A DNA stretch of 40,036 nucleotides from an uncultured Clostridia bacterium (GTDB lineage: Bacteria; Bacillota; Clostridia; Christensenellales; Borkfalkiaceae): contig CALVWI010000015.1 in the NCBI GenBank assembly GCA_944367045.1, positions 1 to 40,036 on the forward strand, given 5' to 3'. Positions 17,630-24,253 of the stretch are shown piece after piece (positions within the stretch are counted from its first letter, which is position 1; the number at the start of each line of letters is the position of its first letter). Under the pieces are notes generated by a model. It was given only the letters and a program-made list of their open reading frames with translations, was not told the DNA's origin and did not search any database. The position numbers and the translations under genes were made by a program.

Positions 17630-18784
17630 TTACTCGGTGATGCCCGTGAGCATGCCCTGCCCGACGGGACGATAGCACATGAGCTCGGCGTACTTGACGA
17701 GCGTCGCCGTATAGACGGGCTTGCCGGGGATCTGCTTCAAGATCTTGCCGTCCTCGCCCTCCAGCCACTGCCAGTCGCACAGCTGATGAAGGCCGAAGTC
17801 ATTGGTGTTGAGCAGGTACATCGTGCCCTTGGGGCAGAACCTGTCCGCAACGACGGGGATGCCGTTGAAGCTGAGCGCCTTGTAGCCGCCCTGAAGGTCG
17901 ACGGAGTCCATCTTGCGGTAGGAAGAGAGCGCCGAGATGAGCTTGCGGCGCACCCCGCGCGAGCAGACGATGAAGTTGACCTTGCCGCCGCCGTATTCCT
18001 CGACGCCGTCGATGGCCTCCTGCAGGGCGTCCTCGCTCATCGCGCCGAAGGACGAATCGGTGTAGGGCGTGAGCCAGCTCTTGCCCTCGCGGTCGATGCC
18101 GTAGAGCTCATCCGCCTCGAAGATGGCTTTAAGGCCGGTGATTTCGAGGTCCTTGGAGTTCTGCAGGTAGATGACGTCGTTTGCCGCCGCACCCGTGACG
18201 GTGCCCTCGAAGGTGATCTTGTTGGCCGCACGGTCGACGGTGGCGATGACGGCCCCCGCGGTGTCGCGCGTATCCGCCGTGTAGATGTCCACCACCATGC
18301 CCTCCGCGAGGTTGATGGTGCTGTCCACGGTGTATTCGTCATCGCCCGAGGAAGGCACGGCGGAGATGGTCGCGAGCTTGCCCGTGCCGTCGCCGAAGAG
18401 CATGCGCGAGAAGTTGAACGCGCTCGTTCTCACGAGGCTGTCCATCTCGTCATTGAGAAGGTTGACGAACGCGCCCTCGTTGCTCTCTGCGGCGCGGATG
18501 GCTTTATCGCTGATCTCGATGGTGCCGTAGAGGTTCTTGAGGGGCGCGACGAACTGGGCATAGCCCGAGGAGAGCGCCTTGGGAAGGTCGCCGTCCTCCG
18601 TGCCCGCGCCGACGCCGCCGTTGACGCCGAAGCGCACCGCCTTTCTCACATCTCTCCCCCACACGTCGGAGGAGGTCTTCTTGATCTCGGCAAGGAGCGG
18701 GTTGACCGTCTTATCGAGCTGTTCGCTCACCACACCGAGGTAGTAGGACTTCAATACGCTGTCTGCAGTCTGAGTCGTGATCAT
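17630..18784 (-). CDS. phage major capsid protein
   Basis: The 384-residue protein has the look of an HK97-fold coat protein: an N-terminal arm (TADSVLKSYYLGVVSEQLDKTVNPLL), a helix with KSSYAQ-type AQFVAPLKNLYGTIEISDKA, a central insertion with a beta-barrel-like region (about 120-165), and a C-terminal domain with YKALSFNGIPVVADRFCPKGTMYLLN. The last is a common coat motif in which the protein names its refined loop before the final strand. It lies directly after a scaffold-like gene and has a Shine-Dalgarno sequence (AAAGGAG). The frame is intact. Confidence 0.88.
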   Translation of the reverse strand: MITTQTADSVLKSYYLGVVSEQLDKTVNPLLAEIKKTSSDVWGRDVRKAVRFGVNGGVGAGTEDGDLPKALSSGYAQFVAPLKNLYGTIEISDKAIRAAESNEGAFVNLLNDEMDSLVRTSAFNFSRMLFGDGTGKLATISAVPSSGDDEYTVDSTINLAEGMVVDIYTADTRDTAGAVIATVDRAANKITFEGTVTGAAANDVIYLQNSKDLEITGLKAIFEADELYGIDREGKSWLTPYTDSSFGAMSEDALQEAIDGVEEYGGGKVNFIVCSRGVRRKLISALSSYRKMDSVDLQGGYKALSFNGIPVVADRFCPKGTMYLLNTNDFGLHQLCDWQWLEGEDGKILKQIPGKPVYTATLVKYAELMCYRPVGQGMLTGITE

Positions 18785-18787
18785 ACA

Positions 18788-19246
18788 TTATTCTCCTTTC
18801 TTTGCATTTTTGAGGTAGCCGAGCGCCAGCATGCCCGCCTCCTCGAAGTCTTTCGGCCGCCTTTGGGGCGCCTGAACGCCCGTTCCCGAGTGCGTCATGA
18901 GCGGCACGCGGGGAAGTTCGGCGCTCTCCTTCAGGAGTTCCGAAGGTTTTTCCGCCCTCTCCTCCCCCTCGGGCACGGTCCGGACCGCGCGCGCCTCGCT
19001 CTCCTCAGCGCCGTCTTTGACGGCTTCAACAGTTTCGCACGCCGAGGGCTGTTCCCCGATGGGCACAGCCTTGTTCGCCTGTTCGAGCGCCCGAAGCCGC
19101 TGGCTGCGGCGGGTAAATTCTGCCTCGAGCGCCTCATATGCGTGCAAGAGGGCATCGACCGAGCGAAACTTGGAAGGAAGCTCCCCCGAAGTTCCAAGTT
19201 CTCCCTCGGGATGTGCTTCCGCGACTGCCGTGTTCTCCTCTTTCAT
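18788..19246 (-). CDS. probable capsid scaffolding protein
   Basis: The 152-residue protein is charged and rich in Glu, Ala and Pro, with a short helix (FRSVDALLHAYEALEAEFTRRS) followed by a disordered stretch and a C-terminal end NAKKGE. It has no family I can name. Location decides: it is between portal and capsid, 3 bases from the capsid ATG, and its composition matches scaffolds of P22-like and other phages. The SVDALLHAYEALEAEFT motif occurs in many small phage proteins described as scaffold-like. ATG at 19246 follows AGGAGG. Confidence 0.65.
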   Translation of the reverse strand: MKEENTAVAEAHPEGELGTSGELPSKFRSVDALLHAYEALEAEFTRRSQRLRALEQANKAVPIGEQPSACETVEAVKDGAEESEARAVRTVPEGEERAEKPSELLKESAELPRVPLMTHSGTGVQAPQRRPKDFEEAGMLALGYLKNAKKGE

Positions 19247-19260
19247 ACCTGTTTCCTCCT

Positions 19261-21072
19261 TTATTTTTCAAGCGCCCTGTGCGCACGGATGTGCGCCGCA
19301 AGCCGCGCTTTGATGGTTTCGTCGTCCTCGCCGCCCGAAAGCAGCGCGCGCGTGTGTTCAGTGATGTGCACCGCGTGGTCGTCGTACTCGTCCGGCTCCA
19401 CGCCGCGTTCGCGCAGGACGATGTTCTCCCGCTCCGCCTTGCGAAGGTGGAGGTGTGTGATGTCCCGCGCGTTCTCCAAAGAGCCGTACCCGAACGCGTC
19501 CAAAATTTTGTTGCGGGTGTCGTCCGAGAGCTTCCCCTCGCCGTCCGTGAGGAGCCCCGCCTGAAAGAGCGAGAGGATCTCCTCCTTGACCTCTGCGGGC
19601 GTGCGGTCGTACTCGGTCAAGAACTCCACGTCGTCCGCCGAGATGTCGCTCCTGTCGAAGTAGTAGACCTCCGTCTCTCCCCCTTCGCCCGTCATGCGAA
19701 GCAGCCGCTTATTCGCCGCGAACTGCTTGTAGAGGTGCAGGATCTGCTTCCCCGCGGCTCTTACGGCGCGTTCCACGCTCTCCACGCTCGCCTGCATGCG
19801 GTTGGTATCCTGCTCCAATAAAAGCTGCAGACCCGACGCCGACGTCACACGGTAGGCGGACGAGGACGAGCGCGACAGCTCGCTCATGCCCGAGACGAGG
19901 ATGAACTCGTTCGCAAGCCGCTCCTCTTCCTCCTGAAAGTCGGAGGGAAGGGAGCCGAAGTCGAGGAAGTGCGGCTCGTTCGCGCCCTGCCGGTAGACGA
20001 TGACGCGCCCGGGCGCCAAGCCCTCCTCGGCAAGTTCCTCTGCGTCGAGGGAGCCGTCCTCCACCGTGAGCACGCCCATCGAGAGGCGGTTCAGAAACTC
20101 GTGCTTGCGGTTTCTCACGGCGTTGTAGGCGCGCTGCAGAGGCACCATGCGGTCGACGATGCTCACGCCGTAGAAACTCCCCGGCATCTCGGTGCACGTC
20201 TGCCGCACGAAGGGGAAGATGCGCTCTCCCCTGTCGCCGTTCTCATAGGGCAGCGGCCCCTCGTAAAGCAGCACGCCGCCCGCCGCGATCTCGAGCTTCC
20301 CCTCGGGGTGTTCCCCGTCGGGGCGGGTATAGCGCTCGATGAGGATCTCCGCATCGTCGAGGCTCCCCCTTCCGCCCGTGGGCGAGAGCGCGACGCCCTC
20401 CACCGTCCTGCCCGCAAGCTCCACGCCGAAGCGCTCGAAGATGTCACGAACGGGCACGGCCTTGGCATGGATGAGGCTTCGCACCTCCTCCATGCTCTCC
20501 GCCGAGAGCGAGTCAGGGTACACCTCGAAGGGCGAGAGCGCCACGACGCTCACGTCTCCCTCGCGGCGGGGCTCACTCCCCTCCGCGCCGAGGAGCTTGC
20601 CCTCGTCGAAGTTCCACACGATCTTGTAAAACGCCGTGCCGCACACCTCCGACCAAAGCGTCGCCCGCGCGATGACCCCGTCGAGATCCAGCCTCCCCTT
20701 GACCGCCTTCAAGATATTCGAGCAGAGGCGGGCGGTCTTCATGTCCTCGGGGCTGTCCGAGAAGGCGCGCACGGAGAGCGAGGGCCGCACCTTCGAGAGG
20801 CGTGCAAGGCGGGCGTCGATCGTGGGCGCGATGTGGTTGTAGCACCCCCGCGCCTGCCAGAAGTAGGCCGCCTCCTCGTCGACGATCTCCCCGAGGGGGG
20901 AGACCCCGCAGTATTGGTTCCCCCGCAAAAAGTTCATGTTGACCTGCCAGCCCCGCTCGAGCGCCTTGCGCTCCTCCTGGCGGTCGAAAAAGTCGCGGGT
21001 GATGTCGCGGGCGAGGGCATCCCGTCTCGCCTCCTCCATGCGCTCCCGCTCCTTCAGCTCTTCATCCTTCAT
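19261..21072 (-). CDS. phage portal protein (P22 gp1-like)
   Basis: The 603-residue portal forms the dodecameric ring through which DNA enters. Typical segments are the N-terminal FLRGNQY/W-type region near residues 48-55 (NFLRGNQYCGVSP), NHIAPTIDARLARLSKVRPSLSVRA, ATLWSEVCGTAFYKIVWN, LSPFEVYPDSLS, and a later helical stem SIVDRMVPLQRAYNAVRNRKHE. P22 gp1 has 725 residues; this protein lacks the long C-terminal barrel. The start at 21072 overlaps the previous gene by 11 bases. Confidence 0.88.
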   Translation of the reverse strand: MKDEELKERERMEEARRDALARDITRDFFDRQEERKALERGWQVNMNFLRGNQYCGVSPLGEIVDEEAAYFWQARGCYNHIAPTIDARLARLSKVRPSLSVRAFSDSPEDMKTARLCSNILKAVKGRLDLDGVIARATLWSEVCGTAFYKIVWNFDEGKLLGAEGSEPRREGDVSVVALSPFEVYPDSLSAESMEEVRSLIHAKAVPVRDIFERFGVELAGRTVEGVALSPTGGRGSLDDAEILIERYTRPDGEHPEGKLEIAAGGVLLYEGPLPYENGDRGERIFPFVRQTCTEMPGSFYGVSIVDRMVPLQRAYNAVRNRKHEFLNRLSMGVLTVEDGSLDAEELAEEGLAPGRVIVYRQGANEPHFLDFGSLPSDFQEEEERLANEFILVSGMSELSRSSSSAYRVTSASGLQLLLEQDTNRMQASVESVERAVRAAGKQILHLYKQFAANKRLLRMTGEGGETEVYYFDRSDISADDVEFLTEYDRTPAEVKEEILSLFQAGLLTDGEGKLSDDTRNKILDAFGYGSLENARDITHLHLRKAERENIVLRERGVEPDEYDDHAVHITEHTRALLSGGEDDETIKARLAAHIRAHRALEK

Positions 21073-21322
21073 CCTTTTCCTCCTTCAAGCGGGCAAGAAG
21101 CCGCTGTTTTTCCGCTTCGAGCTCGTCGTCGCTCATGCCTGCAAAGTCCTGCCCCTCCATGAGGAGCCGCACCGCCTTGAGATCGGGCGGGATATCCTTT
21201 CTGGTCTCCCGCCGCTTGACGAGCGTCAGTTCGCCGTCCTGCACGCCGTACTCCTCGGTGACTTCCTCCACGGAGCACCCGAGCGCGACCTTTAAGATGG
21301 CATTTCTCACCTGATCATCCAC
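21062..21322 (-). CDS. small HTH-like protein between TerL and portal
   Basis: The 86-residue protein opens with an HTH-like segment (VRNAILKVALGCSVEEVTEEYGVQ) and ends with a charged coiled helix (SDDELEAEKQRLLARLKEEKDEG). It may be a small terminase or DNA-recognition partner, although small terminases usually precede TerL; this is a guess from position. The start is GTG at 21322 with GGGAGG upstream. It overlaps the portal gene by 11 bases. Confidence 0.6.
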   Translation of the reverse strand: MDDQVRNAILKVALGCSVEEVTEEYGVQDGELTLVKRRETRKDIPPDLKAVRLLMEGQDFAGMSDDELEAEKQRLLARLKEEKDEG

Positions 21323-21343
21323 TGTTACCTCCCTTATCCTTTC

Positions 21344-22774
21344 CTACCCGAGGCGGGGCCTTCTGCGGAGCGCCCGCATGAGCCGCTCCTTCTCGCGGGC
21401 GACGTCCGAGACCGCCTTTGTCTCGGTGCGCACGGGGCGGCTCATGAGGTAGTACCTCAGCTCGTCGAGGGCGTGGTCGTCCTTCTTCTCGGGGTGATCC
21501 CCCTTCCCCCAGAAGTACCCCTTGATCTCGCGGATGAGGTTGGTGCAGCAGCGGAAGATGTAGAGGTCGGGCCAGCCGTTGTCCCGCTTCAAATAGCTCT
21601 TCACCCGCGCGATTCCCGCGAACATCTCCTTCTCGACGCGCGTATCTGCCAAGATTCCGTGCTCATAGAAGAGCTCGGTGACGCTCTTCACCGACGAGAG
21701 CGTCCGCTGCCCCGCCGCCGAGTCGATGAGCGCCCGGAGCCTCCCCGCATTGTCCTTCTTCCAGCCGAGCGCATCGCTTATTTCATGGATGCGCCTTGCG
21801 TGATAGTCGACGTCCTCCCCCGCCCTGTAGTGCTCCGCAACGACGTAGACGTTCCCGTCGCCGTCGACGGCGTACCAGTGCGCGGAGAGCGGGTTCTTGA
21901 GCCCGGGGTCGATGGAGATGTTGTCCTGCCAGTCACGGGGCACCTCGAAGGGGTCGATGACGTGCACGTTCTCGTCAAATTCGGGGTAGACGAGCCCCTC
22001 CTTCGCCGCAAACCGCCCGTACCTTCGCGACTGCAGTGTCGTCTCGTCCATCGTCTTTTCCAGGAGCGCGATCTCCTTCTTGGAGAGGTACGGGTTATCC
22101 CCCCACTCCATGAACTCGTACCACACCTCGGGGTTGTTCTTTTTGTTGAGGTAGATCTCGTCGTAGAGGAAGGTCAGCCCCTTCAGGGGGGTCATAGTGC
22201 CGAAGATGTCGCCGCACTTGTCGAGGACGCGCATGAGGCACTCCTCGTAGATGTCCCTCGGCGGCTCCTCGTCGAACCACACGAAGTCCAAGGAGCTCCC
22301 CTGAAACTTCTCCCGCCCCTGATCGCAGCTCTTGAAGCCGATGACGCCCGTGCCGCCCGTCTCGTTCCTTACGACGATCTGATCGATGACGCCCGAGGCG
22401 GGGCTGTCCCGCCTTCCGCTCAGCATAACGATGTCGACGATCTGATCGGGGCGGAGGTAGGACAAAATTTTCTTCTGGGCGACGTCGCGCTGCACCTGCT
22501 GGGAGACGGACACCACCCACCCGAACACGTTCGCCCTGTTCTTGCGGTAGGGATGCACGCCGCGCGCCATCCACACCGCCTCCACCGCGCCGCACTCTGT
22601 CTTGCCCGAGCGGTTCCCGCCGAACACCCAGCGGTTGCGCTTCTTGCACTTGTGAAAGAGGAGCTGCTTCTTGTGCACGCGCCTGCCCTTGTTGTAGCGC
22701 GCCAGCTTATCCCCCGCCGCCCGCTTCCGCTGTTCCGCCTCGATGGCGGCGATCATGTTGATGATTTCGTTCAT
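21344..22774 (-). CDS. phage terminase large subunit
   Basis: The 476-residue packaging motor has an ATPase domain with Walker A GGNRSGKT (52-59) and Walker B plus catalytic Glu in DFVWFDEEP (163-171), a coupling motif FGTMTP, and a nuclease domain with SIDPGLKNP and the late acidic DDHALDELRY. The order of domains and length match TerL of P22/T7-like phages. A TTG three codons upstream (22783) is possible; I chose ATG at 22774 because the Shine-Dalgarno GAGAGG lies too near the TTG. It starts 53 bases from a plus-strand gene on its left flank, so the two are divergent. Confidence 0.93.
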   Translation of the reverse strand: MNEIINMIAAIEAEQRKRAAGDKLARYNKGRRVHKKQLLFHKCKKRNRWVFGGNRSGKTECGAVEAVWMARGVHPYRKNRANVFGWVVSVSQQVQRDVAQKKILSYLRPDQIVDIVMLSGRRDSPASGVIDQIVVRNETGGTGVIGFKSCDQGREKFQGSSLDFVWFDEEPPRDIYEECLMRVLDKCGDIFGTMTPLKGLTFLYDEIYLNKKNNPEVWYEFMEWGDNPYLSKKEIALLEKTMDETTLQSRRYGRFAAKEGLVYPEFDENVHVIDPFEVPRDWQDNISIDPGLKNPLSAHWYAVDGDGNVYVVAEHYRAGEDVDYHARRIHEISDALGWKKDNAGRLRALIDSAAGQRTLSSVKSVTELFYEHGILADTRVEKEMFAGIARVKSYLKRDNGWPDLYIFRCCTNLIREIKGYFWGKGDHPEKKDDHALDELRYYLMSRPVRTETKAVSDVAREKERLMRALRRRPRLG

Positions 22775-22827
22775 ATTCGCCAAAACCTCTCTTTCCCCGC
22801 TCCCCCCGATGGCTTATGATAGCGCCT

Positions 22828-23532
22828 ATGAAAGCACTCATCCTTCTCATGGCCGTCCTGCTGCTTGCACCCGCCCTTCCCCTCCGCGTCTCCGCCGAGG
22901 AGACCGCCCCCGCCCCTCAGGAAGTGTACGCCGTCGCCGCCCGCACCGACGTGTGGCTGTATGCCGAGGAAAACGAGGACAGCGGGCTCTTCCTCCTCCC
23001 CTACACCTACTATGTGCGCGTCCTCGAGCGCGGCGAGGAGTATTCCGCCGTCGTCTACGGGGAGGACGCCGCCCCCTACCGCACCGTCGAAGGGTACTGC
23101 AAGACGGACATGCTCACCTTCGTCGACTTCGTCCCCGAGCGCCCCTTTCTGAAATTGGAAGTCACCGTCACTTATACCGTTCCCGGCAGCTCGTCGCAGA
23201 TGGGAAACGGCACCTTCGACGAGATCGAGCGCACCTTCCACTACTACGGCACGAGCTATCTCGGCACCCAGCGGTACTTCTACGTCCTCTCGGACGGCGT
23301 GTTTGACTACATTCCCGCCGCCCGCGACGTCAACTACGAGCTCAACACCGACTATCTCACCGAGACCGTCGCCCCCACGCCCGAGGAGGAGCCTGAGGCC
23401 GGACCCTCCGCGGGGCTCTCCGCCCTCGAGATCGCCGCGCTCGTCTTGGGGGTCATCGCTGTCGCCGCGATCGCCTTCTTCGTGCTGCGCGGCCGCAAGT
23501 CGCCCGCCCCCTCCGACGAGAGCGACTTCTGA
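22828..23532 (+). CDS. signal-anchored membrane protein with SH3-like domain
   Basis: The 234-residue protein has a signal peptide (MKALILLMAVLLLAPALPLRV, cut near SAEE), an SH3-like domain (VYAVAARTDVWLYAEENEDSG, residues about 34-100), a middle beta-rich domain, a Pro/Glu-rich spacer, a C-terminal helix (ALEIAALVLGVIAVAAIAFFV) and a basic tail. It would sit on the outer face of the membrane, anchored at its C-terminus. It lies inside the head cassette on the opposite strand and overlaps the regulator gene by 181 bases. No Shine-Dalgarno is present; TATGAT at 22815-22820 lies 7 bases before the ATG, as in leaderless genes. An upstream in-frame ATG at 22816 would lie within this box and is rejected. 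Confidence 0.75.
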   Translation: MKALILLMAVLLLAPALPLRVSAEETAPAPQEVYAVAARTDVWLYAEENEDSGLFLLPYTYYVRVLERGEEYSAVVYGEDAAPYRTVEGYCKTDMLTFVDFVPERPFLKLEVTVTYTVPGSSSQMGNGTFDEIERTFHYYGTSYLGTQRYFYVLSDGVFDYIPAARDVNYELNTDYLTETVAPTPEEEPEAGPSAGLSALEIAALVLGVIAVAAIAFFVLRGRKSPAPSDESDF

Positions 23533-24032
23533 TCCCCGAAGGAAAGCCTGCCCTTTCGCCGCTCGACCACCCTCCGCTCCGCACCGTTCCCGATGGCCTT
23601 TAAGACGGCCATGAAGGGCGAGAACCCCTCGAAGTCGCGAAAGAACGCCTCCTCGGTGCACCCGCGGCGGGAAAGCCGCCTTGCAATGCGCTCCAACACT
23701 GCCCTCTGCTTGCGGAAGTAGCTGCGCTCCGAGCAGGTGACCGACCGCCCGCCAAGCTTGCTCTTCCTTCGGAAGTACTTGTACTCAAGGAGAAAGAGCT
23801 CCTCTTCGCTGCAGTACGCAAGCGCCCGCTCGAGCTGCTCCTTCCAACAGAGGATGCGGTCCGCATACTCCATATCCGCTGCGATGCTCTCCATGATGCC
23901 GAGGGTGTCGCGCGGGTTCTTAAAGGAGAGGTACGCCCTGACCTTCGCGCCCTCGCGCACCGATTCGGCAAGTTTATCCGCCTGCGGGTACACGTAGAGG
24001 AGCGCCCGCACATAGTTAAATTCGTCTCTCAT
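23352..24032 (-). CDS. ArpU/RinA-like late regulator of the head cassette
   Basis: The 226-residue protein starts with MRDEFNYVRALLYVYPQADKL and has a sigma-like HTH region: EEELFLLEYKYFRR, then GRSVTCSERSYFRKQRAVLERIARRLS. This layout (a helical N-terminal half and a region-4-like HTH) is that of phage ArpU/RinA-type late activators, which sit upstream of terminase genes. Shine-Dalgarno AAAGGAC precedes ATG 24032. The last 60 or so residues are low-complexity Ala, Ser and Glu and are antiparallel to the C-terminal coding part of the membrane protein gene; the conserved part ends near 23540. No internal stop occurs, so either this tail is real or a frameshift or early stop is missing. Confidence 0.62.
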   Translation of the reverse strand: MRDEFNYVRALLYVYPQADKLAESVREGAKVRAYLSFKNPRDTLGIMESIAADMEYADRILCWKEQLERALAYCSEEELFLLEYKYFRRKSKLGGRSVTCSERSYFRKQRAVLERIARRLSRRGCTEEAFFRDFEGFSPFMAVLKAIGNGAERRVVERRKGRLSFGDQKSLSSEGAGDLRPRSTKKAIAATAMTPKTSAAISRAESPAEGPASGSSSGVGATVSVR

Positions 24033-24218
24033 AGCTTTTCCGTCCTTTCATTTCGAAACACGAACATTTGTTTACATTTCTATGATAGCACGAAAAATCG
24101 GCACCCGTGCGCCGATATGCCAAAATTTTTTGATTTTCCCTTAAAATTTTTTTATACCTTCTTTCGCGCCCCTGCTTCCACGCATATGGGAAATCGGGCG
24201 TTTTTTTCCTTCAATCCC

Positions 24219-24247
24219 TTGTCTTTTGCGCGCGCGCGTGTTATAAT
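24219..24247 (+). promoter_or_regulatory. promoter for a leaderless large membrane protein mRNA
   Basis: On the plus strand TTGTCT (24219-24224), a 17-base spacer, TATAAT (24242-24247), and 6 bases before ATG 24254. The start of transcription would coincide with the start codon. The 220 bases between 24032 and 24254 otherwise hold AT-rich sequence with no further gene visible. Confidence 0.8.
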
Positions 24248-24253
24248 TGTCCT

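Larger units (their letters stand above)
15314..24032 (-). mobile_element. podovirus-like head and packaging cassette (prophage remnant or domesticated module)
   Basis: Eight or nine minus-strand genes follow the P22 order: regulator, large terminase, small HTH protein, portal, scaffold, coat, gp4-like connector, gp10-like plug, and one unknown. The frames are intact, tightly spaced, and have the same GC-rich codon use as the host genes. No integrase, repressor, replication, ejection, tailspike or lysis gene and no flanking repeats or attachment sites are visible; host genes (spoVAC) begin 155 bases beyond. The boundaries are set by the outermost phage-like genes. Confidence 0.75.

Noticed and set aside
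17627..19564. 645-residue plus-strand open frame
   Set aside because: It runs antisense through the capsid, scaffold and portal genes. No domain is seen and it has no ribosome site.
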